The notes beneath the pieces are model-generated. The model was given only the letters and a program-made list of their open reading frames with translations. It was not told the origin of the DNA and made no database searches. A program made the translations under genes and the position numbers. From Arachnia propionica (lineage in GTDB: Bacteria > Actinomycetota > Actinomycetes > Propionibacteriales > Propionibacteriaceae), in the NCBI RefSeq assembly GCF_003932785.1, contig NZ_RQYT01000018.1, positions 1-49,102 of the forward strand: a stretch of 49,102 bases of DNA, in the 5' to 3' direction. Shown here piece by piece: positions 6,907 to 15,369 of the stretch; positions within the stretch are counted from its first letter, which is position 1, and every line of letters starts with the position of its first letter.

Positions 6907-8141
6907 GCAGGATCGACGACCTGATCGCTGAGCTGTGTCCCGATGGCGTGGACTTCAAGCAGTTGGGTGAGATCGCGGAGCTTGTTCGCGGAAACGGAAT
7001 GCCCAAGTCGGTCCTGACCGACGAGGGAGTGGGGGCCATACATTACGGCCAGATCTACACTCGCTACGGGGCATGGGCCACGAAGACCATCTCCTTCGTG
7101 AGTCCAGAAACGGCGGTCAAGTTGGCCAAGGTTGATCCAGGCGACATCATCATCACCAATACCAGCGAGAACGTCGAGGACGTGGGAAAGGCGGTCGCAT
7201 GGCTCGGTGAAAAGCAGATCGTCACCGGTGGTCACGCCACGGTCATCAAACACGGCCAAGATGCAAAGTACCTGTCGTACTGGTTCCAAACGAGCTCCTT
7301 CTATTCCCAGAAGAAATCCTTGGCCACCGGGACGAAGGTTGTGGATGTTTCGGCCAAGCAACTTCAAAGAGTTCGTGTTCCAGTTCCCCCGCTTGAAATT
7401 CAGCACGAGATCGTGAGAGTCTTGGACAAGTTCGCCCAGCTGGAGTTGGAACTGAGGGTGGAATTGGAGGCGGAGCTGAAGGCCCGGATGCGGCAGTATG
7501 AGTACTACCGCGACAAGTTGCTGACCTTCGATGAAACGGCGGGGGGGGGGTGGACCTCATTGAGTGAAATTGGGCAGTTCGTTCGTGGGCGCAGATTTAC
7601 CAAGCAGGACATGGTACCTTGTGGTATCCCGTGTATCCATTACGGAGAAATCTATACCCACTACGGTGTCTCGGCCAGTCAGGTAGTCAGTCACGTGCGT
7701 GAAGACATTTCGGGTCAGCTCAGGTATGCGCAACCGGGAGATGTGGTGATCGCAGCTGTTGGAGAAACAGTCGAGGATGTTGGGAAAGCTGTTGCATGGC
7801 TTGGCGAGGTTCCTGTTGCGATTCATGATGATTCTTTTTGCTTCCGGTCAGGTCAGAATCCCACCTATGTCTCGTATGTCATGCGGACGACTTCTTTTCG
7901 GGAGCAGAAAAACCGTCATGTTTCGAGGGCGAAGGTCAAGCGAATCGGAAGCGAAGGGCTGGGGAAGATCAGAATTCCGCTCCCTCCCCTTGAAGAGCAG
8001 CGTCGAATCGTGTCCATTCTGGATCGTTTTGACGCACTGGTGAATCATCTCAGTTCTGGTCTGCCTGCTGAGATCGCTGCTCGGCGGAAGCAGTACGAGT
8101 ACTACCGGGATCGGTTGCTCACCTTCGAGGAGAAGCGATGA
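6903..8141 (+). CDS. hsdS: Type I restriction specificity subunit HsdS, probably phase-variable
   Basis: HsdS recognises the DNA target through two target-recognition domains joined by conserved helices. The 412-residue protein has the classic repeat layout: TRD1 (1-150), a conserved coiled spacer ending in QYEYYRDKLLTF (about 201-212), TRD2 (from 217), and a second conserved spacer ending in QYEYYRDRLLTF. The two halves are clearly related (HYGQIYTRYG versus HYGEIYTHYG; VEDVGKAVAWLGE in both). Ten Gs at 7541-7550, coding Ala-Gly-Gly-Gly at 213-216, lie exactly between them. As sequenced the frame is open and full length. Start and stop overlap rhuM and mrr. Confidence 0.94.
   Translation: MSRIDDLIAELCPDGVDFKQLGEIAELVRGNGMPKSVLTDEGVGAIHYGQIYTRYGAWATKTISFVSPETAVKLAKVDPGDIIITNTSENVEDVGKAVAWLGEKQIVTGGHATVIKHGQDAKYLSYWFQTSSFYSQKKSLATGTKVVDVSAKQLQRVRVPVPPLEIQHEIVRVLDKFAQLELELRVELEAELKARMRQYEYYRDKLLTFDETAGGGWTSLSEIGQFVRGRRFTKQDMVPCGIPCIHYGEIYTHYGVSASQVVSHVREDISGQLRYAQPGDVVIAAVGETVEDVGKAVAWLGEVPVAIHDDSFCFRSGQNPTYVSYVMRTTSFREQKNRHVSRAKVKRIGSEGLGKIRIPLPPLEEQRRIVSILDRFDALVNHLSSGLPAEIAARRKQYEYYRDRLLTFEEKR
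7541..7550 (+). repeat. Poly-G tract (10 G) at the HsdS mid-point
   Basis: A homopolymer of ten Gs preceded by C and followed by TGG. With 10 Gs the frame reads Ala-Gly-Gly-Gly-Trp and continues through TRD2. With 11 it reads Gly-Val-Asp-Leu-Ile-Glu-stop (221 residues). With 9 it reads Gly-Gly-Pro-His-stop (219 residues). Both frameshifts leave an intact half-subunit. Such tracts are classical slipped-strand phase-variation sites. Confidence 0.85.
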
Positions 8142-9037
8142 TCCCCGACTACCAGACCTGCATGCGACCCGTGCTGGCTCGGCTTTCCGATGGTCAGACC
8201 TGGCGGAAGCGGGACCTCGTTGCTGCCCTGGAGGAGGAGTTCCAACTCACCGCGGAGGAACGCGCCGCGCTGTTGCCGAGCGGAAGACAGCGGGTGATCG
8301 CCAGTCGGGTGGGATGGGCCATCACCTACCTGGTGAACGCCGGGCTGGTTGAACGCCCTGCCCGTGGCCAGGAGAGAATCACCGAGGCTGGAATCGCAGC
8401 CCTCAGCGCCCATCCCGAGCGGATCGACACGAAGACCCTGGAAAAGTACTCGTCCTTCCGTGAGTTCCTGCAGCGCACCCGGGAGGACAAACCCGCGGCA
8501 CCAGCCGACCAGGAGGCCGTTGCCCCGACCGACCTCATCGCCCAAGCCATCAGTGTCAACCGGGCCACCGTCGAGACCGAGGTGTTGCAGGCCACCTTGA
8601 ACACCACCCCGGCGGCCTTCGAACACCTGGTCATCCGACTGCTCGGGGCCATGGGATACGGGCAGCGTGGCTCGCTGGAACGCACCCAGCTCAGCAACGA
8701 CGGTGGCATCGACGGGATCATCAGCCAGGACCCCCTCGGCCTGGACCGCATCTACGTCCAGGCCAAACGCTGGGCCGTGGACCGCACCGTCGATCGGCCC
8801 GAGATCCAGAAGTTCGCAGGAGCCCTGCTCGGCAGGCAGGGCGATCGCGGCGTCTACATCACCACCGCCACCTTCACCCGTGGCGCCTGCGAGGAGGCCG
8901 AACGGATCAACGCCCGCATCGAACTCATCGACGGCCCACGGCTGGCCCGCTTGCTGGTGCAGCACGGTGTGGGCGTCCAGGTCGAGGCCACCCACACCCT
9001 GGTTCGTCTCGACGAGGACTTCTTCGAAGGACTGTGA
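8138..9037 (+). CDS. mrr: Mrr-type restriction endonuclease
   Basis: Mrr proteins are PD-(D/E)xK nucleases, usually type IV enzymes that cut methylated DNA. This 299-residue protein has an N-terminal winged-helix Mrr_N domain (1-90), a linker, and the nuclease domain from about 150. Catalytic-type residues are visible in NDGGIDGIISQDPLG followed by YVQAKRW (D near 190, QxK near 208), and QKFAGALLG is a typical Mrr helix. Its ATG overlaps the hsdS stop, so it is translationally coupled to the type I operon. Possible roles are defence against foreign methylated DNA or a backup restriction arm. That it must tolerate the host's own HsdM methylation is inference. Confidence 0.9.
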   Translation: MIPDYQTCMRPVLARLSDGQTWRKRDLVAALEEEFQLTAEERAALLPSGRQRVIASRVGWAITYLVNAGLVERPARGQERITEAGIAALSAHPERIDTKTLEKYSSFREFLQRTREDKPAAPADQEAVAPTDLIAQAISVNRATVETEVLQATLNTTPAAFEHLVIRLLGAMGYGQRGSLERTQLSNDGGIDGIISQDPLGLDRIYVQAKRWAVDRTVDRPEIQKFAGALLGRQGDRGVYITTATFTRGACEEAERINARIELIDGPRLARLLVQHGVGVQVEATHTLVRLDEDFFEGL

Positions 9038-9079
9038 TGGAAATGCGACGACTGCGAACGGGACGGAGGAGCCTGATTC

Positions 9080-12000
9080 ATGAGTTATGAACCCATCGCG
9101 ATCTCCGCGGAGAGCACCGTCGTCGCCGAGTACACCCCTGAACCCAGCGACGAGACCGCCTACCAGTCCGAGGCCGAACTGGAACGAGACCTCATCCGCA
9201 TTCTCGAATCCCAGGCCTACGAACACCTCACCATCACGCGAGAGGAGGACCTCGTCGCGAATCTGCGTCGCCAGCTCGAGGCACTCAACTCCATCACCTT
9301 CACCGACGCCGAATGGGGCCGCTTCTTCCAGCAGCTCTGCCGAGGCACTGAAGGGATCGCCGAGAAGACCGCCCGTATCCAGATCGCTCCGGTCGAACTC
9401 CTTCGCCGTGACGACGACACCAAGAAGAACATCGTGTTGCTGGACCGCAGCCACATCCACAACAACCGGCTGCAGGTCATCAACCAGTACGAGACCCCCG
9501 ACGCCGACGACGCCAGCCCCGGCGGCGGCCGCCACGCCACCCGATACGACGTCACCATCCTCGTCAACGGGCTGCCGCTGGTCCACATCGAACTGAAACG
9601 GCGCGGCGTCGACATCCGGGAGGCCTTCAATCAGATCAACCGCTATCAACGCGACAGCTTCTGGGCCGGATCCGGGCTGTTCGAGTACGTCCAGCTGTTC
9701 ATCATCTCCAACGGCACCCTGACGAAGTACTACTCCAACACCACCCGGGACCGCCACATCAAGGACAGCCACACCCGATCAGGCACGAAGAAACGCTCCA
9801 ACAGCTTCGAGTTCACCTCCTGGTGGGCCGACGCGCAGAACAGACCCATCCAGGATCTCCGCTCGTTCGCCAAGACCTTCCTCGCGAAACACACCCTGCT
9901 CAACATCCTCACCCGCTACTGCGTGTTCACCGAGGACAAGTCCCTGCTGGCGATGCGGCCCTACCAGATCGTCGCCACTGAGCGGATCCTGCAACGTATC
10001 GACGTCGCCACCAACCATCGCCAACTCGGCACCATCGACGCCGGCGGCTACGTGTGGCACACCACCGGGTCCGGCAAGACCCTCACCAGTTTCAAGACCG
10101 CCCAGCTCGCCGCCACGATGCCGAGCGTCGACAAGGTGCTGTTCGTCGTCGACCGCAAGGACCTCGACTACCAGACGATGAGGGAGTACGACCGATTCAA
10201 GAAGGGGGCAGCCAACTCCAACACCTCCACCGCCGTACTCAAGGAACAGCTGGAGGACCCCGAGGCCCGCATCATCATCACCACCATCCAGAAACTCGCC
10301 ACCTTCATCAGGGGCAATCGGAGCCATCCCGTCTACAACCAGCACGTCGTCCTCATCTTCGACGAATGCCACCGCTCCCAGTTCGGCGACATGCACGCCG
10401 ACATCACCCGGGCCTTCAAGCGCTACAACCTCTTCGGATTCACCGGCACCCCCATCTTCGCCGCCAACAGCACCTCCGGCGGCAACCCTCGGCTCCGCAC
10501 CACCGAGCAGGCCTTCGGCACCAAGCTGCACACCTACACCATCGTCGACGCCATCACGGACAAGAACGTGTTGCCGTTCCGCATCGACTACGTGCGCACC
10601 CTCGACGTCGGCGCGGTCGTGGACAAGCAGGTCACGGCCATCGACACCGAGCAGGCGCTGCTCGCCCCGGAACGCATCCAAGAGATCGTCCGCTACATCC
10701 TTGACCACTTCGACCAGAAGACGAAACGCTCCTCCCACTACGAGCACTCGGTGGTGACCAACGTCGTCGCAGCCAGCAGGCGACGTCGCAGCGAGGATCT
10801 CATGCGGGCCACCCGGCGGGTCCGCGGCTTCAACGCGATCCTCGCCACCTCCTCCATCGACGCGGCACGGCGCTACTACAACCAGTTCCGGATCCAGATG
10901 GAACAGTTGCCACCGGACCGGCAGCTGAAGGTCGGGCTCATCTACTCCTACGGGGCCAACGAGGCCAGCGACGACGGGATCCTCGACGACGAGGCCTTCG
11001 ACACCGACGAGCTCGGCGACGATGCGCGCAGCTTCCTGGAGGATGCGATCCAGGACTACAACGACCTGTTCAGCACCAGCTACGACACCGGTGCGGACGG
11101 GTTCCAGAACTACTACAAGGACCTGTCGATGCGGTTGAAGAACCGTGAGCTGGACCTGGTGATCGTCGTCAACATGTTCCTCACCGGATTCGACGCCACA
11201 ACCCTCAACACCTTGTTCGTGGACAAGAACCTGCGCGCCCACGGGCTGATCCAGGCCTATTCCCGGACCAATCGGATCCTCAACTCGGTGAAGACCTACG
11301 GCAACATCGTCGCCTTCCGGGACCTGGAGGAGGAGACCAACAAGGCGCTGGAACTCTTCGGCAACCGGGAGAGCCGCGGGGTGGTGCTGCTGAAACCCTA
11401 CGGCGAGTACCACGCCGAGTACGCCGAGAAGGTGGCCGAATTGCTGGCCTCTTTCCCGCTGGGGCAACCGATCGTCGGGGAGGAGGCGCACAAGGAGTTC
11501 ATCCGGCTGTTCGGGGCGATCCTGCGCCTGCAGAACATCCTGTCGGCCTTTGATGACTTCGCGGGCAACGAGATCCTCACCGAACGCCAGTCGCAGGACT
11601 ACCGCAGCCTCTACCTCGACCTCCACGCTGAGTTCCGGCGCGAACAGGACGCCGACAAGGAGTTCATCAACGACGACGTCGTGTTCGAGATCGAACTCAT
11701 CAAACAGGTGGAGATCAACGTCGACTACATCCTCATGCTCGTCGCCAAACATCGGGACGAGTTCGGCGACGGCACGGACCGGGAGATCCACGCCGAGATC
11801 CGTCGGGCCGTGGACGCCAGCCCGAGCCTGCGCAACAAACGGGACCTCATCGAGACCTTCGTCGAGTCGATCTCCCCCGACGGTGAGGTCGACGAGCAGT
11901 GGCTGGCCTTCGTCGCGGAGAAGCGCGAGACAGAGCTGGCGACGATCATCCGGGAGGAACGGCTCGAGGAATCGACGGTGCGCAGCCTCGTCGAGGCCGC

Positions 12001-12193
12001 CTTCCGGAAGGGTGAACTCCAGACCTCCGGTACGGCCATCGCCCGGGCCCTGCCGAAGGGCATGTCGCGCTTCGATGAATCAGGCGCCCGGGAACGGACC
12101 AAGCGCCGGGTGATCGCGCGCCTCACTGCGTTCTTCGACCGCTACCACGGCCTCGGGGCCCACCCGGACGAGGACGACGAGCCGGACAGCTGA
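9080..12193 (+). CDS. hsdR: Type I restriction endonuclease motor subunit HsdR
   Basis: HsdR is the ATP-driven translocase and nuclease of the type I complex. The 1037-residue protein has an N-terminal PD-(D/E)xK nuclease (D157, then E171-L-K173, then the INRYQRDS motif), the helicase Walker A TTGSGKT (328-334), the DECH box (428-431) and motif III GFTGTPI. The C-terminal helical region (from about 850) should contact HsdM. The start ATG at 9080 follows GGAGGAGC; a 42-bp gap separates it from mrr. All motifs are intact, so restriction is probably active. A degenerate copy of the 19-bp dispersed repeat begins at the stop codon. Confidence 0.95.
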   Translation: MSYEPIAISAESTVVAEYTPEPSDETAYQSEAELERDLIRILESQAYEHLTITREEDLVANLRRQLEALNSITFTDAEWGRFFQQLCRGTEGIAEKTARIQIAPVELLRRDDDTKKNIVLLDRSHIHNNRLQVINQYETPDADDASPGGGRHATRYDVTILVNGLPLVHIELKRRGVDIREAFNQINRYQRDSFWAGSGLFEYVQLFIISNGTLTKYYSNTTRDRHIKDSHTRSGTKKRSNSFEFTSWWADAQNRPIQDLRSFAKTFLAKHTLLNILTRYCVFTEDKSLLAMRPYQIVATERILQRIDVATNHRQLGTIDAGGYVWHTTGSGKTLTSFKTAQLAATMPSVDKVLFVVDRKDLDYQTMREYDRFKKGAANSNTSTAVLKEQLEDPEARIIITTIQKLATFIRGNRSHPVYNQHVVLIFDECHRSQFGDMHADITRAFKRYNLFGFTGTPIFAANSTSGGNPRLRTTEQAFGTKLHTYTIVDAITDKNVLPFRIDYVRTLDVGAVVDKQVTAIDTEQALLAPERIQEIVRYILDHFDQKTKRSSHYEHSVVTNVVAASRRRRSEDLMRATRRVRGFNAILATSSIDAARRYYNQFRIQMEQLPPDRQLKVGLIYSYGANEASDDGILDDEAFDTDELGDDARSFLEDAIQDYNDLFSTSYDTGADGFQNYYKDLSMRLKNRELDLVIVVNMFLTGFDATTLNTLFVDKNLRAHGLIQAYSRTNRILNSVKTYGNIVAFRDLEEETNKALELFGNRESRGVVLLKPYGEYHAEYAEKVAELLASFPLGQPIVGEEAHKEFIRLFGAILRLQNILSAFDDFAGNEILTERQSQDYRSLYLDLHAEFRREQDADKEFINDDVVFEIELIKQVEINVDYILMLVAKHRDEFGDGTDREIHAEIRRAVDASPSLRNKRDLIETFVESISPDGEVDEQWLAFVAEKRETELATIIREERLEESTVRSLVEAAFRKGELQTSGTAIARALPKGMSRFDESGARERTKRRVIARLTAFFDRYHGLGAHPDEDDEPDS

Positions 12194-12216
12194 ACCCGTC
12201 GGAAGGCGGGCGAAAT
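12192..12216. repeat. Degenerate copy of the AAGGCAGGCGAA repeat at hsdR end
   Basis: GAACCCGTCGG then AAGGCGGGCGAAA matches the unit at 32970-32995 (GAACCCGTCGT then AAGGCAGGCGAAA) with only a few differences. It starts at the hsdR stop codon, the right border of the restriction island. Confidence 0.6.
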
Positions 12217-12287
12217 CGGGAGGGGGATGGGTGCGACTGGAAGGGTTGGGCGGGAAGTGGGACGGCGGCGCCGCGGTGACCCGAACC

Positions 12288-13226
12288 TCACCCGAGGCGG
12301 GCGCGCGCCTTCTCGATGAGCTCGGCGAACACCTTGCCCAGGCTCAGGTCGGCCGCGTCCAGGGCGAGCGGGACCAGTGAGGTCTCCGTCAGGCCCGGCG
12401 CGACGTTGCCCTCGATGAAGTACGGGACCTGGTCGCGCACGATGATGTCGGTGCGGGAGATGTCGCGGAGCCCCAGCAGCTCGTGCACCCGCACCGCGAC
12501 CTCCTGGGCCTGCTCCAGCACCTCCGACGGCAGGTCGCCCGGCGTGACGAAACGGGTCGCGCCCGCCGTGTAGCGGGCCTCGTAGTCGTAGACCCCTCCC
12601 GCGGGACGGATCTCCACCGGGGGCAGCGCCCGCAGCCCGTCGGCACCGTCGATGACGGTCACCGCCAACTCCACCCCGTCGATGAACTCCTCGACGACCG
12701 CCATCTTCCCGTACGCGAACGCCCCCACGAGCGCGCCCGGCAACTCCTCGGCCGCCATCACCTTCACCGCGCCCAGCGCCGACCCCGACCGGGCCGGCTT
12801 CACCATGAGCGGGAACCGCAGTTTCTCCCCGATCGCCGACATGATCGCCTGGGCGCCGAGCTCCCGGAAGATGTCGTCCGGCAACGCGATCTGCTGCGGT
12901 GTGGCGATCCTGCCCTTCGCGACGAGCCGGGTGGCGATCGACTTGTCGAAGGTCCGACGCGACGCCCCGCCGCCCGAGCCCACGAACGGCACCCCGAGCA
13001 CCCGCAGCACCTCACGCAGCGCCCCGTCCTCGCCGAGCCCCCCGTGCGCCACCGGCACGGCGACGGGATCCTCGTCGGCCTGCAACCTCGCGACGAGCTC
13101 CGAGTTGACGTCGACGACCTCCACGTCGAGGCCCTCCTCCCGCAACGCGGCGGCGACCCGCGCCCCGGAACGCAGCGACACATCCCTCTCGTGGCTCAGG
13201 CCACCGGCGATGACGAACACGGTCAT
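12288..13226 (-). CDS. D-alanine-D-alanine ligase-like ATP-grasp protein
   Basis: This 312-residue protein has the ligase N-terminal motif GGLSHERDVSLRSG, an ATP-grasp core (FPLMVKPARSGSALGAVKV, VEEFIDGVELAVTVI) and the metal-binding end VPYFIEGNVAPGLTETSLVPLA. D-Ala-D-Ala ligases make the dipeptide that ends the peptidoglycan stem. The substrate is not proven, since the motifs allow other dipeptide ligases, and another ddl may exist with the mur genes. The ATG at 13226 follows GGGAGAC. It is read in the same direction as the aminotransferase, 21 bp downstream of it. In other actinobacteria a ligase of this kind often lies next to parB; here the restriction island separates them. Confidence 0.85.
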   Translation of the reverse strand: MTVFVIAGGLSHERDVSLRSGARVAAALREEGLDVEVVDVNSELVARLQADEDPVAVPVAHGGLGEDGALREVLRVLGVPFVGSGGGASRRTFDKSIATRLVAKGRIATPQQIALPDDIFRELGAQAIMSAIGEKLRFPLMVKPARSGSALGAVKVMAAEELPGALVGAFAYGKMAVVEEFIDGVELAVTVIDGADGLRALPPVEIRPAGGVYDYEARYTAGATRFVTPGDLPSEVLEQAQEVAVRVHELLGLRDISRTDIIVRDQVPYFIEGNVAPGLTETSLVPLALDAADLSLGKVFAELIEKARARLG

Positions 13227-13247
13227 GACGTCAGTCTCCCATCCAGG

Positions 13248-14546
13248 TCACACAACGTTCGGTTCGGGGCCGCCGGAACGCTCCGCGTGCGGCGGGGTGG
13301 AGATCCCGAAGGTCTGCAGCAGCTCCAGCTCCCCGCGCACGACGCCGGCGAACCGCTCCACCCCGACCGCGATCCGCTCCGACGGCGGGAAGCAGAACGA
13401 CAGCCTCACGTTCCTGGCCCCCTGCCCGTCCGCGAAGAAGGCCGACCCCGGAACGAAAGCGACCCGCGCATTCACCCCGCGGGGCAGCATCGCCGCCGAG
13501 TTCACCCCCTCCGGCAGCGTCACCCAGACGAAGAAACCGCCACCCGGCCGGGTCCAGGAGCACCCCTCCGGCATCTCCCGTTCCAGGGCGGCCAGCATCG
13601 TGTCCCGCCGGTCGCGGTACATGTCCCGGTACACCTCGATCTGGTGCCGCCAGTCGTTGTTCGCCAGGTAGTTGCTGATCGCGAACTGAGAGAACACCGG
13701 CGGGCACAGCGTCGCCGACTCCTGCGCCAGCACCAGCTTCTCCTTCACCGCGTGCGGCGCACACACCCACCCGACGCGGAACCCCGGCGCGAAGGTCTTC
13801 GAGAACGACCCGAGATAGATGACGTCGTCGTCCATCGACCGCATCGCAGGCAGCGGATCCTGGTCGAGGCACAGCAGCCCGTACGGGTTGTCCTCGACGA
13901 CGAGCACCCCCGCCGCCCGGCACACCTCCAGCACCTGGCGACGCCGTTCCACCGGCTGCGTCACCCCGGACGGGTTGTTGAAGTTCGGGATCGTGTAGAG
14001 GAACTTGGGGCGCTTCCCGTCGGCGCGCAGCCGCTCGATGCGCTCCCGCAACGCCTCCGGGACGACCCCCTCCGCGTCGCACTGCACGTGCTCGACGCTC
14101 GTCTCGTAGCTGTGGAACGTCCCCAGCGCCCCCACGTACGACGGTGACTCCGCCAGCACCACGTCGCCCGGGTCGCAGAAGATGCGGGTCACCAGGTCGA
14201 GCCCCTGCTGCGACCCGGCCGTGATGACGATGTCGTCGGCGTGGGCGAGTGACCCCTCCTCCGCCATCACCTCGCAGATCTGTTCCCGGATGCCGGGCTC
14301 ACCCTGCCCTGACCCGTACTGCATGATCTGGGTGCCACGGGACCGGATCAACGCGGCCATGTCGTCGCCCAGCTCATCGAGCGGCAGATCCGTGATGTTC
14401 GGCATCCCGCCTGCCAGGGACACGATCTCGGGCCGGTTCGCCACGGCGAACAGGGCGCGCACCGCCGACACCTTCAGGTTGTGGGTGCGCTGCGAGTAGT
14501 GCTCGACGAAGGGATCGAGCCTCGTGTCATGTCGGGGCTGGCTCAC
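13248..14546 (-). CDS. PLP-dependent class I/II aminotransferase
   Basis: A fold-type I aminotransferase of about 432 residues, of the kind annotated as 2-aminoadipate or MocR-like aminotransferase without a DNA-binding domain. Seen are the TAGSQQGLDLV cofactor loop, NFNNPSG, EDNPYG, and the Schiff-base lysine in GSFSKTFAPGFRVGW. The amino donor is unknown. I placed the start at the GTG at 14546 (sequence MSQPRHDTRLDPF). A GTG at 14618 in the same frame would add 24 residues and overlap the upstream gene by 11 bp. It lies downstream of the membrane protein gene and upstream of the ligase gene, all on the minus strand. Confidence 0.85.
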   Translation of the reverse strand: MSQPRHDTRLDPFVEHYSQRTHNLKVSAVRALFAVANRPEIVSLAGGMPNITDLPLDELGDDMAALIRSRGTQIMQYGSGQGEPGIREQICEVMAEEGSLAHADDIVITAGSQQGLDLVTRIFCDPGDVVLAESPSYVGALGTFHSYETSVEHVQCDAEGVVPEALRERIERLRADGKRPKFLYTIPNFNNPSGVTQPVERRRQVLEVCRAAGVLVVEDNPYGLLCLDQDPLPAMRSMDDDVIYLGSFSKTFAPGFRVGWVCAPHAVKEKLVLAQESATLCPPVFSQFAISNYLANNDWRHQIEVYRDMYRDRRDTMLAALEREMPEGCSWTRPGGGFFVWVTLPEGVNSAAMLPRGVNARVAFVPGSAFFADGQGARNVRLSFCFPPSERIAVGVERFAGVVRGELELLQTFGISTPPHAERSGGPEPNVV

Positions 14547-14607
14547 TCCACCAACCGTATCCCCGAGCACGGCATCCCGGAAGTCCCCGCCGACGATCGG
14601 ACAGAGT

Positions 14608-15369
14608 TCACCTGCCACTCAGCTTCGCGTAGAACTCGTCCACCAACGCGGCCAGGGTCTCCTGCGACTGCGAGGTCAACCCGCCCACCGCGATCGCGGT
14701 CTCGTCGACGACCCGCACGCACATCGGGATGCCGGGGCCCTTGAGCGTGCCGCACGTGGACTCGCCCACCACGACGGTGTTCTCGATCCCGGCCGCGGTC
14801 ACGTAGGCCTCGACGCTGGTCTCGGGTCGGTACAGCTGCAGCAGCACCTGGTTGGTCCCGTCGGAGTAGTTCGCGCTCAGCACCGTCATGTCAGGGCTGG
14901 GTGTCCCCGGATCCTTGGGTTCACCCGCGACGTAGTCCTGCACCTGGACGGGCAGCTTCAGCTCCCACGCGGCCTGGGAGGCCGTCTTCGACGGGTCCGA
15001 GGCCGGGGACACCCTCGCCATCGAGTAGCCGAACCAGGCGGCGAAGGCCACCAGGGCCACGACGACGCCTGCCCCCACGGCCTTCAGCCACACCGGCAGG
15101 GGCGGCTTCGCGGCCGGGGAGCCGTCCTTCTTCGGCACCGCACGCCACTGCCCGGGCTCAACCGGGGACGGCGGGGTCAGGGCGGAACGACGCGGCACCG
15201 CCGGGGCCTCCGACGGGCTCGCCGGGGTGAGGGCGGAACGGCGCGGGATCGGAGCGAACCCGTTGACGTTGGTGGTCTCCGCCGCCGACTCGTCGAGGGA
15301 GGGATCCTCCGGAGGCGTCGGTATGCCCCGACGGGGTCGGTCGGGGCCGAGGGACTGCGTGTCGCTCAT
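14608..15369 (-). CDS. Single-pass membrane protein of unknown function
   Basis: A 253-residue protein. Residues 1-90 are a proline-, serine- and charge-rich cytoplasmic segment with a repeated RRSALTP motif. One transmembrane helix follows (WLKAVGAGVVVALVAFAAWF), then an extracytoplasmic domain of about 140 residues with two cysteines (STCGTLK, PMCVRV) that could form a disulphide. I do not recognise the domain. Its ATG overlaps the trxA stop, so it is co-translated with thioredoxin. A role near the cell surface, possibly in redox-linked folding, is only a guess from position. Confidence 0.75.
   Translation of the reverse strand: MSDTQSLGPDRPRRGIPTPPEDPSLDESAAETTNVNGFAPIPRRSALTPASPSEAPAVPRRSALTPPSPVEPGQWRAVPKKDGSPAAKPPLPVWLKAVGAGVVVALVAFAAWFGYSMARVSPASDPSKTASQAAWELKLPVQVQDYVAGEPKDPGTPSPDMTVLSANYSDGTNQVLLQLYRPETSVEAYVTAAGIENTVVVGESTCGTLKGPGIPMCVRVVDETAIAVGGLTSQSQETLAALVDEFYAKLSGR

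Noticed and set aside
9779-11791. Minus-strand open frame of 670 codons opposite hsdR
   Set aside because: It is an antisense shadow of hsdR in high-GC DNA: no known motif, Val/Gly/Asp/Glu-rich composition and no ribosome binding site. HsdR has all its catalytic motifs on the other strand.
12483-14147. Plus-strand open frame of 554 codons across the ligase and aminotransferase genes
   Set aside because: It crosses two well-supported genes on the opposite strand and has no recognisable domain.
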